Positions 35,480 to 47,062 of a stretch of 64,000 bases of DNA are shown here, piece by piece (the first letter of the stretch is position 1; each line of letters begins with the position of its first letter). This DNA is from Cocos nucifera (lineage: Eukaryota > Streptophyta > Magnoliopsida > Arecales > Arecaceae). Where the stretch lies: assembly GCA_006176705.1 (NCBI GenBank), contig QRFJ01006356.1:1-64000 (forward strand). The letters are read 5' to 3'. The translations under genes were made by a program, and so were the position numbers. Under the pieces are notes generated by a model. It searched no databases and was not told where the DNA came from. It saw nothing but the letters and a program-made list of their open reading frames with translations.

Positions 35480-36790
35480 CTATTTTTCAAGAAAGATGGC
35501 ATGTCGACTCACAATCACATTATGATCTTTTGGAATGTAGAAATAATATCCTAATGATTCTTTAGGATATCCTATAAATCAAGCTTTAAAAGATCTGAAG
35601 TCTAACTTATCCACTTGTTGTCTTTTGACATGAGCTGGATAACCCCAATTTCTGAGATGACTCAAACTTGGTTTCTTACCATGCCATATCTCATACGGTG
35701 TGGTAGGAACAATTTTAGAAGAAACACTATTCAGAAAATATATTACAGTTAACAAAGAGTATCCCCAAAGATAATCAGGGAGGTTCGTGAAGCTCATCAT
35801 GGATCGGACCATATCTAATAGGATCCAATTCCTCCATTCTAAAACTCCATTGAGTTGAGGTGTTCCAAGTAGAGTCCATTGAGAGACTATGCCCATTTTT
35901 TTGAGATAGTCCAAGAATTCCCGACTAAGGTATTCACCTCCTTGATCTAATCGAAGAACCTTAATGGGTTTTTCAGTTTGTTTTTCTACTTCATGTTTGA
36001 ATTTTTTGAACTTTTTAAAAGCTTCAGACTTGTGTCTCATAAGATACACATACCTATACCTAGATAGATCATCGATAAAGGTAATGAAGTAGACAAAATT
36101 ATCTCTAGTTGGCACATCAAATGGGCCACACACATCAGTATGTACTAGGAAAAGAAGATCCATGGCCCTTTTTCCATGTCCTACAAAAAGGAGCTTAGTC
36201 ATTTTTCCATGAAGAAAAGATTCACAAATTGGATATGACTTGAAAGTCAACGGACTCAATAGCCTGAGTTTCTTCAATTTGTTAATCCTATCTTCTACTG
36301 TATGAGCTAGTCTTAGGTGCCATGGATACCTATCATTTGGACTATCCCTAGGTTGTTTCATGGCATTCACATTTTGCTAGATATTAAAAATAGATACATC
36401 AATATGTAACTGATAAAGACCGTTAATAAGAAAACCACTTACAATTTTACTTCTTTCATAAAGAATGTTATAATGGTCCTTAATAAAACTAATTATATTG
36501 CCTTCTAGTGCTAGGCATTAAACAGAAATCAAATTTTTGCTTGCTGCAGGCACATAATAACAATCTTTTAAAACGAAGTATAAACCAAATGATAGTCGAA
36601 GAGGGTATGTTCCCACCACCACAATAGCAACTCTTGCTCCATTTCCAACGTGTAGGATCATCTCACCATCCCTCAGCCTCCTGTTATCCTCAAGATCTTG
36701 CATAGAAGTGCACAAATGAGCACTAGAACCAAAGTCAAGCACCCAACTAGATGCAGAAGAAATCATAAGGTTAGACTCAATAACGAGCAT
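35480..36790 (-). pseudogene. pol: Ang-3 protease and integrase, broken by stops
   Basis: Protease site reads WVLDFGSSAHLC, so the D-S-G triad has Ser changed to Phe. Integrase is open for 263 codons at 35579-36370: WHLRLAHTVEDRIN, CESFLHGKMTK (second zinc Cys changed to Phe), HTDVCGPFDVP, RLDQGGEYLSREF and NGVLEWRN; all three catalytic acidic residues are readable. Stops lie near 36517, 36379 and 35577. It ends at the shared TAG after FLEK (35480-35482). Confidence 0.9.
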
Positions 36791-37627
36791 ACCTCTAGAA
36801 GGACCTGCCTCCTTATTCTTTAGGGTAGCCAGGTAAGTAGGGCAGTTTCGCTTTCAATGGCCATCATTGTTACAATGAAAATACTTTTCTTTGTCAGCGA
36901 CCTTCTTCTTCAGCTTTGTCTTTTTCTTCATTCCTCCTTCCACCTTCTGCTTTTTCACAGACTTCTTCTTCTTTCCAAAAGATTTTCTCTTGGAAGAACT
37001 TTGTTCCATAGCAAACACTAAGCCTTTAGAACCTTTTATGGAAAGCGCAATAGTAACCAGCATATTCATAAGTTTGGCTAGAGAATTTTGAAGTTTATGC
37101 ATATGGTAGTTCATGATAAGCTGCCCATATGCATCAGTCAAGGATTGTAGAATTACATCATTCTGCAGATCCAGGTCCAACTTCACTCCAAGCTTCTCAA
37201 GCTCTTTCAAGTCCTTGATCATCGTCAAACAATAATCTTGGACTGACTGCCCATCATGCATTTTAGCCTTGAAAAGTTGTTTAGTGACTTGATACTTGGT
37301 TGTGTGACTCTATTCACCAAACAACTCTTATAGGTGAGCGAACATTTGATGGACAGTCCTGATATCTTCATGTTGGCACTAAAGCTCATCAAACATTGAG
37401 CCCAACATGTAATATCTGGCCTTGTTATCTTCGTCCGTCCACTTTTCAAGAGACCCTCTCTGTTCAACGGATGGACGTGCTGGTAAGGTGGGAGGATCCT
37501 GGCTCAACACATGAGTTAACTTCTCAAAATCCAAAATTATTTTGAAGTTTTGGAGCCAATCCTTATAATTAGGTCCGGTCAGTCTATGGGTGTCCAGGAT
37601 ATGTGCTAGTAGGTTGGACACAGACAT
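36791..37627 (-). pseudogene. gag: Ang-3 gag, broken by stops
   Basis: Starts MSVSNLLAHILDTHRL (ATG 37625-37627) in the same frame as pol. Capsid-like segments NYKDWLQNFKIIL and SVQDYCLTMIKDLKELEKL are clear, followed by a Lys-rich tail. The zinc knuckle reads YFHCNNDGH then KRNC: the first Cys is Tyr and the Trp codon is TGA, as in Ang-1. Stops are few, so long open pieces remain at 36854-37261 and 37379-37645. Confidence 0.88.
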
Positions 37628-39493
37628 TTTCCTATAGAGAGTCAAAGTTTCTAGTTAGATATTGTAAGTAAGACTTGATCAATTTATTTAGGAGTTTTAT
37701 TTTTAGATAAATTAGCTTCCACTATTTTTTTGGATCCCTACACTCCTTTTGTAGACATGCAAAAATCTCCATGATTAATGATTTCTAGTGGGTGGTGCGG
37801 TCCCACCAACTGACTCATCACCTCACCTAACAGTTATTGATAATGGATTAGCCAATAAGTGAACAACTCTTGTTCAATGATTCTCTAATCATGGTGCACC
37901 CAATCTTGGTCTCTAATTCATGGATCTCACCGTGCCTGGAATATTGATCCACTCCTTAGTTAAGTCAGACCCACCATTTGCACAGATTGGATTCCTAATT
38001 GAGTCTCTCACCGTATCCAAAATATTAAGCCCAATCTATCCTCTAACCCATAGCATCCAATGCCTAATAGACATGGTTGCATCTTCTCGGTGCAACTGAA
38101 CCACTATAACCAGCCAAGAACAATCAACCTTGAGAAGGGCCCGTACATCTACAATGGTGGAAGACCTTTAGACTTAATCTTTTCTTAGGGAGATTTGATT
38201 TAGGTCTCATTAAACTAGACTTGACATAGTCATAACCATTATGACTAACCTAGTGGCATGGGTTAACTTGGATTATTGACCACCTCAGATCAGAACTGAG
38301 CCAACAAATATGGCCAGGTAAGTGAGACCGATGGAAGGGATATACCATTAACTCGACAAGAATGCATTCGAGTTGAGTAGCTCCCAATTAAAAATCAGTC
38401 GATCGTATTTGCCAAACGTACCTTAGACACCAAATTATTGAGCTAAAATCAATTGGGTTAGCCTACAATCCAGACTCTTACCACTGAGCCTAATTAGGTC
38501 TTAGCTTGATCGATCACTCATGTGACTTGATCTTGACCCAGACTTAATCCTATTAGGCAGGTCAATTTAAGCACTATTGATCCCATCTAACTAACTCTTG
38601 ATTCGATTTGATCAACCGCTTAGACCTAATTGAGCTACCCAAGTCCGAACCCAATATTACGAATATGTCTTAGATCTAAAATTCTTAATTTTAGACCTAA
38701 TTTATATTTCATAATCTTAATTCTTAATTAAGTTTTGGGTTCATAAATAAAACATATATATTAAATCCTAGGATTTTGCAGAAAGTAAGTTCTTGATTTC
38801 TGATTAAGGATGAACGCACAACACCCCTACACATCATAAGAACACCCCATTGAATGGAAGGAGAGGGCATTTAAATTCTACTTTGTTCTTATGACCGGAC
38901 GGCTAAGTGGAAAGCCTTAATCAAAAATATACAAAACTACAAAACTAGTTAGATCTACATCTTATATCTCATATACAAAAATTGATCTAACTATAAATAT
39001 ATTCTTCACACATCTCATGTATCATATCATGCATATTTTCAAATCTAAATTATTTGATAATTATCTAAAAAATTAGATTTAAATTGATCGCATCGAAATA
39101 AATTCTAATCTAGACAATTATGTAGAACTATTCTACAACTAGTCTAAACATGCATTCATCATATCTCATATGATCCAAAAATTAAATAATTTTATTTACT
39201 ATTTTTTAGATCTTATTATAATAATTGTAATATCAAAAAATAATAAATAAATAAATTTAAAATCATAACTTAATCAAATTAAATTATGAACATGTAAGAC
39301 TATGTACAGAACTATTCCATTTTACAACTGGTCATGCATCTTGTAAAACATAGATTTAAATTATTTAATTTTAATTTTTTTAATTTTAGATCTAATCATA
39401 TCTCATATGATATCTAAAATTATCTAATTATTAGATCAAAAATAAATTAAATTTAGATCTAGATAATTTAGAGAACCTGGCTCTGATACTATT
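37628..39493 (-). other. Ang-3 untranslated leader
   Basis: About 1.87 kb without a gene, reverse complement of the Ang-1 and Ang-2 leaders. The primer site lies at its outer end. Confidence 0.8.
39480..39491 (-). other. Primer-binding site of Ang-3
   Basis: Minus strand TAGTATCAGAGC, one change from TGGTATCAGAGC. Confidence 0.85.
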
Positions 39494-41767
39494 TGAAGGG
39501 AAAATCCTGATTTCTTGGGTCAGATTCATTCAGATTTGATCAGATCAAGAAAAATATTTTAAAAATTTTTCTCATATATCTAGATCAAATCTAAAATATT
39601 TTAGATTTAATTTTATATATCTAATAAATAAAATAAAAATAAATTAAATCTGATTAATTTGTACCTTGATGTTGGGTAATCAAATTATCCTTTGATGATC
39701 CTATTGATTGCCTAAGGTTCTGGATCTAGCCACGCAAGCATCTGGCCTCTATCGATATCCACTCAGACTGGATCTAGAGATATTTTTCTTCTTTATCACC
39801 TCTCCAAATATTAGATCTGGATCTAATTTAGAGAATCTTCGAAACTCCTTTTGAAGATCTGCAGTCGTCTCTGCAGCAATGCTGCCTTCTTCCTTTCTTG
39901 TCAACTTTCTCTTGCCTGGATCGCACCAAACTAAAGCCCAAAATTTCTTGGGTATGGAGAGGAGAGAGAGGATCAGAAGTTGGCATGAAGGAGGGAGAGG
40001 GGCAGCCTTGGGGCATGGGCTAAGAGAGAACTCTTTAAAAATTGGGCGCAGATAGGGTTTATATAGACCCTACTGCGCCATGCAGTTCCAAATCATCCCG
40101 GCCAATCATATTGCTTCATGCAATCAGATCTAAATCTAATTGGTGAAATGACATCATCTGATCCAATCAGATGAGTGGCCCTTCAATTCATCCTTAGGAG
40201 GCATCAAGACTGATCAAAGCTGAGTCTTAGGTGCCTTCCTAAGTTGATTCCAAGAAGCAACCTGGAGTCCCATCCGTATGGGACTCCAGGCATCCTTATC
40301 CATGGGCGCACGCCTCCCTAGGCATGTGCCCCCTCCTTTCTAATTTCTAGTAAGAGGATAAGCCCCTATCTGCTCTTCTATGGGTGCATGACATATGGGC
40401 AGATGTCTATGTGTCAAAGGTCAATGTTTGACCAAAGTCAAAAGATAAGAATTAGTAGGTGATGGAAAATGGTAGGTGTTGTCTCAAATTTATCTCATAA
40501 TTAAGATAATCCTTTTCTAACTTGGACAAGCTTCAGTCAGACCATGTAAAGGTATCTGAGTGAGTATAAACATATTTGGCTCAGTCGAGACAACTTTTAA
40601 TGATAGTAGAAGGAGAACGTTAGGATCAATCATGTGCTAACACGATTTTCTTTAACCTAATTAAATCTTATTCAAATCAATTGAACTAGGTTAGTCCAAT
40701 TAATGAAATCCAGATCCAAACTCTTATTTGTGTGACCCAATTAGGTTCAATTATATATGGTAATGGGATATGTCATGATCTCTATCATCGACATCATCAA
40801 AACTTCTTTCAATAGATCAGAACTCTTCTGACTCAGACGACTAGAATGATCGATCATCTAAATCATTCTAATTGCTCTCAAAATCTACCGATGACACCTC
40901 CCAGTATATGGTGGCAACCCATCAAAACTAAAAATGAACCTCTTGGTGTAGCTACTTGTGTGATTAAGTTCTTCTATCTTGAGCCCTGATTAGATTAGGG
41001 TTAAGGTGAACTCATCAAACCCTAATTTCTATCATATGATTTAACCATTCGATTCAAGTCCGATGTGAAAATCTTAATAGAAACTCTTTCTATTATTTCA
41101 CTCTGCCATGACCATGGGCTTATGGACTTGATTCTCATGATGCTCGTAGGGCTGCTCCTCATCCACCGAGGTAGATAGATTCCTTCTTGGTGCAATCCAA
41201 TTTCTATAATGAACATGCTATAGCCAACATACACCTCAGGATTTTGAATGGCTAGGAGATCGAGTCATGATGTAGTCAAACTGTAACACCCTCAAGGTGA
41301 ACTGTCGATGCACCTCAGGTCAAAGAACCAGACACACCACTATAGCTTCAAGTCAGTCATCGATGAGAAGGTAGACTTCCTTATGACTGCTCGAGGTGGT
41401 CACGTTCAGTGCCCTCATTCTCTAATGAGTATCTGTACTCTTACTTCGGTGTCTCTACACAGTAGACTCAAGACTCATCATGAAGTGATTGTACACCAAC
41501 CTTCCAGATCAATCACCATCCTCATGATGATCCTACGATCGAAAGCATTTTATAAGTTCATAATGAAAATTCATGTCTTAAATTTTCAACTCTTGAAAAT
41601 ATGAATTATCATTATCATTAACTCAAGAGATGTATCACAGACAATAAATACATATTTATGATAAAAAATAATCTATTTTATTATTTATAGTCAAAATTAT
41701 AATTTTGCCCCTAGAAGTGTATTACAGTGTCAGCCAATTCTAGCTTCTAGGGCACACATATCTAACA
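39494..41767 (-). repeat. Ang-3 5' LTR
   Basis: 2274 bp, ending TGTTAGA at 41767 on the minus strand. TATA box at 40058-40065. The hairpin region near 40303-40345 is recognisable (gggcgcacgcc and ggcatgtgcccc) with C-to-T decay in one arm. Confidence 0.93.
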
Positions 41768-42114
41768 CTTTCTTTGTGTTTCTTTCGAATGAACTCCTTT
41801 CCATCTCTCTCCTTCTAGACGAACTCCTTCAGTCATGCTCCTTCCGGATGAACTCCTCTAGTCATGCTTCTTTTGAATGAACTCCTTCACATCATGCTCC
41901 TTTTTGACAAACTTCTCTAGTCGCGCTCCTTCCGGACAAACTCTTTCAATCATGCTCCTTTTGGATGAACTCCTTTCGTTGACTCCCATCCAATCAAACT
42001 CCTTCAAGTCACCAAGAAAGACCTCGTCATCCATGCAAATTCAGCTCCCAACTCAACATAATCCGATCTACATCCAGACAACCTTGGAGGAGTTTGAACT
42101 TCTCTAGAAATATT
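41768..42114 (+). repeat. Gyp LTR, second copy: minisatellite end and proximal part
   Basis: About six further 29-30 bp units (41768 to about 41960), then gttgactcccatcc and gcaaattcagctcccaactcaac, matching LTR copy 1 at about 30140-30280. It stops at 42114 where Tork-2 is inserted. Confidence 0.88.
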
Positions 42115-42222
42115 TGTGAGCTCAGAAGTGGCACTCCTAAGTCTTGAGAATATGAGAAGATAGGTCATAAAAAGATGGGAGTGAGCCAAAAGAGAAATTA
42201 GCTCTCCTAGCAAAGTTCAGAA

Positions 42223-42440
42223 ACTGGTCTGGTTCACCCTGAGACTGAGTCGGCTAAGTTGAAAACTGAGCCGGCTCAATCCAGGACTGGGTCGACTAAA
42301 TCTCAAAAAAAAATTCAGATAGAAAGCAGCATTTTTGAACTTTTGGCATGGTACACAACTAGGTCAGCTCAATCTAGAATTGAGCCGACCCAATCGTAGG
42401 TTAGTCGGCTCAGTCTGAAACTTGGTTGGCTCAGTTTTCA
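42223..42440 (+). repeat. 21 bp periodic repeat in the Tork-2 5' LTR (two blocks)
   Basis: Units begin at 42223, 42244, 42265 and 42286 with cores actgagtcggc, actgagccggctc and actgggtcgac, then at 42358, 42379, about 42399 and 42420. Spacing is 21 bp, except about 20 once. The core matches that of the Sire-A LTR repeat. The 3' LTR has units at 47171, 47192, 47213 and 47234. Confidence 0.85.
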
Positions 42441-42518
42441 TAGATTATTATTTTGTGTACGCGGGTTGTTTGATTTTAGAGAGTTTTTCTATGAGCTTGG
42501 GCTTAACCCTTTGTAAAG

Positions 42519-42526
42519 TATATATA
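42519..42526 (+). promoter_or_regulatory. TATA-like box of Tork-2
   Basis: tatatata in aagtatatatactga; the same in the 3' LTR near 47444-47451. It lies about 80 bp after the second 21 bp repeat block. Confidence 0.5.
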
Positions 42527-42732
42527 CTGAAAATAGGTCAAGATTGTAATAAGGCTGAGATATACTTAATAAATTTTTTTTTCTCTCGAAAATCTCTTCT
42601 TTTCTTCTTCTCTATTCCTTGAATTATTTGATCATGCTTTCGCATTAATCTCTGAGAGGTTCTTTCTTATTGCTTGACTAATCACCAACAGCCATGCCGA
42701 TCCGTGTAGGAAGAGCGCATATTCTCGATAAT

Positions 42733-42743
42733 TGGTATCAAAG
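42733..42743 (+). other. Primer-binding site of Tork-2
   Basis: TGGTATCAAAG, two bases after the LTR, the usual initiator tRNA-Met type. Confidence 0.85.
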
Positions 42744-43000
42744 AAGTGTTGCATGGAAGGAAGAAAGACACCTAGGATTTACTACATCCAGGATCTATTA
42801 CATCAAATTTTATTCTAAAACTTCTAGTTTGCTTCATGGTTGTCTCTAGATTCAGGTGGAGATTGTTTACATGGAGGAATGGTGATGCAAAAGTTTGGAA
42901 AGAGGATCTAGGGCTAGTTAGATCTTCTTTGAAGGATAGTTTTGCTAGTGTGTGTGATCGTGAAGGATGTTAGAGAACTGTTCCTGACTTGTTTGAAGTC

Positions 43001-43847
43001 ATGGGATCAAGTGGATTCAAGGTAGATTTTGAAAAGTTTGATGGTAAGGAGAACTTTATCCTATGGCAACAAAGAGTAAAGGACTTGTTAGTTCAGCAAA
43101 CGATCTACAAGATCTTGACAAAAGAAAGGCCAAAAACAATCAATGCTAAGGATTGGGAAGAGTTAGAGGAAATTGCTTTTAGCACAATCCAGATGTGCTT
43201 TGTCGATCAGGTTTTGCCTAAGATTTGCATTGAAACTATGGCAAAGGGGCTCTGAGAGAGACTAAAGAATACATACTTGGAGAAGAACATGATGAATAAT
43301 CCATGGTTGAAGAAATAACTATATAGTCTGAGGATGTTCGAAGGCGGAGATCTTGTTGCACATATCCAAAAGTTCAATCAGGTATATTCTGAGGTGATGA
43401 GTTTGGATATGAAGATTGATGAGGAGGATCGAGCATTGCTGCTATTATGTCCTCTCCCAGATTCATATGATGATCTCATAACAACTTTAGTTTATGAGAA
43501 GGAGACCCTAAACTATGAAGAGGTTATTGGTGTGCTCAGATCAAATGAGCAAAAAGAAAAGATCTGCAAGGAAGATCCTAAGTTTGAGATCTTCACTGTG
43601 AACGAAAGATAGGAAAGATCAAAGGAGAAGATAAGAGAAAAATCCAAGGGTAGGTCAAAGTCTCACGAGCAGAGGAAGATGGCATTGAAATGTTACAAAT
43701 GTCATCAGCCTGAACACCTAAGGAGAGATTGTCCCCTTTTGAGATTAGAAAAAGAGAAGGCCAGCAAGAAAGATGATACAGCTTCTATGAGCAGTGGAGA
43801 AGACCTACTAGTTATGTCAGATGGATCCACAGAGTATGATACTATGT
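43001..43847 (+). pseudogene. gag: Tork-2 gag, broken
   Basis: Starts at the ATG of MGSSGFKVDFEKFDGKENF (43001). The UBN2-type gag includes LWQQRVKDLLVQQTIYKIL, RALLLLCPLPDSYDDLITT and a basic KGRSKSHEQRK stretch. A CCHC zinc knuckle CYKCHQPEHLRRDC is at 43691-43732. Stops at about 43253, 43316 and 43610, all in one frame with no indel. The 92-codon open piece 43334-43612 is the best preserved part. Confidence 0.85.
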
Positions 43848-45175
43848 GAATATTGAATTCAGCTTGCTCGCACCACTATACTTCTCATCGAAAGTGGTTT
43901 GCTACCTACTAGAAGATCGATGGTGGAAGTGTGAGTCTTGGAGATGATTACCAGTGTAAAGTAGCTGGAATTGACTCTATCACGGTGAGGATGTATGATG
44001 GGATCATTCGTATATTATCAAATATCAGGCATGTATTAGAGTTGAAAAAGAATTTAACTTCTTTGGCCTACTTGGAGGACCAGGATTATGCTTTTAATAG
44101 CCAGACTGAGAGTGGATGTCTGAAAATTTTCAAGGGAGCTTTGGTGGTGATGAGAGATAGAAGACTGAGCAACAATCTTTACAGAATAAAAGGCTCAGTG
44201 GAAAATGATAGTGCAGAGGTGCTAGCAGTGGCACAGGAGGAGTAGATTTTATATCAACTATGGCATAATCGGATGGGCCATATGAGTGACCGTGGGCTCA
44301 CTAAACTAAGTAAAAGAGGTATGATCCCAACCTTGAAGAAGGAGGGCATAGATCTTTATGAGCTGTGCATCTTTGACAAATAACATAGGGTGAAGTTTGC
44401 CAGAAGTACCAAGCATAGTGAGGGAGAGCTAGATTTAATGCACTCGAATGTGTGGGGCTAGCTCCTATATCAGCTAGAGGTGGGGCAAAATACTTTATCA
44501 CTTTTATTGATGATTTCTCAAGGAAGGTATGGGTTTATCTGATTAGAGAAAAATTAGAGATATTTGCTCAGTTCAGAGCCTAAAGTGCTGAAGTAAAGGA
44601 GTCAGGAAAATAGGTGAAGTGTCTGTGGTTGGACAATGAAGGAGAGTATACTAGTCTGAAGTTTAGGAGGTATTGTGAGGAAAATGGTATCAAACGTCAT
44701 TACACGGTGAAGATGACTCTCCAGCAGAATGGTGTCATGGAGAGAATAAATCAAACATTGATTGAGAAAGTACAGAATTTGAGGCTGTATACATCACTCC
44801 CAAAGTCCTTTTGGGGTGACACTCTAATTTTTTCTTATTTTCTTGTGAACAGGTCCCCTCATCATAAGCTGAATGGAGGCATTCCAAAGGTGGTCAAGAG
44901 TGGAAATAAGGTAGAGCTTGGCCACCTAAAAGTCTTCAATTGCATAGTCTATGCACATGTGGAGGCAACCGAGAGGAGCAAATTGGATCCAAAATCTCAA
45001 AAGATGATATTCATAGGGTATCCACAAGGAGTCAAGGGATACCTACTGTGGAACTCTCAGGCACAGAAGTCAGTGATCAGCAGGGATGTTATCTTTGATG
45101 AGAAGAGCATCTTGAGGAGGTTTGGGATAGATGAAACTAGAAAAACAAAGGTGAACAGCGGTGGCCAATAAGAGA
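43848..45175 (+). pseudogene. pol: Tork-2 protease and integrase, broken
   Basis: Protease reads ILNSACSHHYTSHRKW: the expected catalytic Asp of the D-S-A motif is Asn. The 104-codon open stretch after it holds VSLGDDYQCKVAGI and HVLELKKNLTSLAYL. Integrase begins at WHNRMGHMSDRGLTKLSKRG; the second zinc Cys pair is damaged (CIFDK then stop). The first catalytic position is Asn (HSNVW), the second Asp (WLDNEGEYTS) and the Glu (NGVMERIN) remain. A frameshift near 44460 precedes the 185-codon open segment 44614-45171, which ends in the C-terminal part (FIGYPQGVKGYLLW, VISRDVIFDEKS). Confidence 0.88.
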
Positions 45176-47035
45176 ATGATGGTATGCAGGTTACATCCAT
45201 TTACAGGAGTGTTCTATTGAGGTAGAGCTGGATAGAAAAGTATTATCTCAGATTAAAAATCAGCATGGAGGGTCGGTAGTTCAGATAGATGTGCAGGAGC
45301 AGCCATAGACATCAGACATAGATGTGCTAGTGAGAGTGGCTTTGCACAAGCCCCAGCATACTATTAGGAGGTCGATTAGATATGGCATTGATGATGTTAT
45401 CTCCTACGCACTCATCATTGCTAATGGAGATCCAGAGAGTTATGCAGAGGCCATGGAGAGTAAGGATCATGATTCATGGATACAGATCATGATGGAGGAG
45501 ATAGAATCACTTGAGAAGAATCAGACATGGTAGTTGGTGGATCTTTCAGAGGGTGCTCGACCTATTGGCTCAAAATGGGTGTTCATAAAGAAAGAAGCAC
45601 CTTTAGAATAAGGTGGAGTCAGATTCAAAGCAAGGCTGGTAGCAAGGGGATACTCACAAAAGAAAGGGATTGACTACATAGAAATTCTCTCCTATGGTGC
45701 GTCATACTTCTATTCGAGTTTTGTTATCATTGGTGGCACAGCATAACATGAAATTAGAATAGATGGATGTGAAGACGGTCTTTCTTTATGAGACTTTGGA
45801 GGATAGAATCTACATGAAGCAACCAGATGGTTTCATGGAGATGGGATAGAAAGGAAAGATGTGTTTACTCAGGAAGTCTTTGTATGGCTTGAAACAATTC
45901 CCTCGTTAGTGGTATCGAAGGTTTGATAGCTTTGTCTTGAGCCTGGATTTCAGTAGATGTGAACACGATTATTATGTCTACATCAAGAATGTAGATGAGG
46001 AGGATTCCCTATACCTGTTATTGTATGTAGATGATATGCTCATAGTCAGTAGAAGCATGAATGCTGTGAAAAGATTGAAAAGGGCATTATCATCTGAGTT
46101 TGAGATAAAGGATTTGGATCCAGCTGAGAACATCTTTAGAATGGAGATTTGCAGAGATATGTGCAAAGAAGTGCTCCATTTTTCATAAGAAAAGAATGTC
46201 CAAAAGGTTCTGAAGAGGTTTGGGATGGAGAAGGCCAAACCTGCAGAGACGCCATTGTCGAGCCATGTCTCTCTCCAAGTTACAGAGCCCCCAGTCAGAA
46301 GAGGAGAGAGTATATGGAATGAGTCCCTTATGGAAATACTATAGGCAGTGTGATGTACACTATGGTATGCTATAAACTAGATATAGCTCATGCAATGAGC
46401 ACGGTTACTAGATACATGGGTAACCTTGGGAAGGAACACTGGAAAGTATTGAAATGGATATTGAGATATCTACATGGAAAAAGAGATTATGTTTCGGTAC
46501 TTGGTGGGTAGTCGGAAGGATTTAAAGAATAATCTATGAAGAAGTGTGAAGGTTCAGATCCTCTGGAAGAATTTGTTGATGCAAATTATACTGGTGATCT
46601 TGATACAACGAGGTCTACTACTGAATATCTCTTCTACGTATATGGTAGGCTGGTGTCTTGGAGATCAACCCTTCAACCAATCATGGCCTTGTCTACCATA
46701 GAGGTCGAGTACATTGGAATAACGGAGGCTACAAAGAAAGCCCTTTGGCTTTGGAGGATGATTGATGAGTTGGGGGTGGAGCAGAGCAAGGTTACACTAT
46801 TCAGTGTTAGTCAGAGTGCTCTATTGTTGGCATAGAACCCAGTCTATCATGCATGCACAAAGCATATAGACGTGAGGTACCATAGGATCAGAAGCTGGTG
46901 GAGGAAGGTGAAGTTGATTTGATGAAGGTCCATACCAAAGAGAATCAGTCTGATGCACTCACGAAGGTACTCCCCAGAGACAACTTTCAGAGATGTGTGG
47001 CATAGATGGGTCTGTTGAGATGAGATGAGTTCACA
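45176..47035 (+). pseudogene. pol: Tork-2 reverse transcriptase and RNase H, broken
   Basis: RT parts: SYALIIANGDPESYAEAMESK, GSKWVFIKK, ARLVARGYSQKKGIDY, and after frameshifts a YVDD at 46024-46035 (LLLYVDDMLIVSRS) with KRALSSEFEIKDL. RNase H appears at 46536-46835: EEFVDANYTGDLDTTRST, ALSTIEVEYIGITEATKKALW. Frame changes occur near 45240, 45670-45900 and 46250-46530. The final C-terminal segment ends about 47020; a purine tract ccaaggtggagaa follows. Confidence 0.85.
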
Positions 47036-47062
47036 AAGACTTGGAAGCACCAAGGTGGAGAA

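Larger units (their letters stand above)
31394..41767 (-). mobile_element. Ang-3: Angela/BARE-like copia element, minus strand
   Basis: 10,374 bp with 3' LTR 31394-33668 and 5' LTR 39494-41767, inserted in the Gyp LTR minisatellite. Flanking 5-mers ctttt (31389-31393) and ctttc (41768-41772) form a one-mismatch target duplication. The gag-pol frame 37627 down to 33683 is 3945 nt in a single frame, interrupted only by nonsense codons. LTR differences are locally about one in ten, so it is older than Ang-1. Confidence 0.95.
42115..42730 (+). repeat. Tork-2 5' LTR
   Basis: 616 bp from TGTGAGCTCAGAAG to ttctcgata, where the CA end has become TA. It contains two blocks of the 21 bp repeat (42223-42306 and 42358-42440) upstream of a TATA-like tatatata at 42519-42526. 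Confidence 0.9.
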
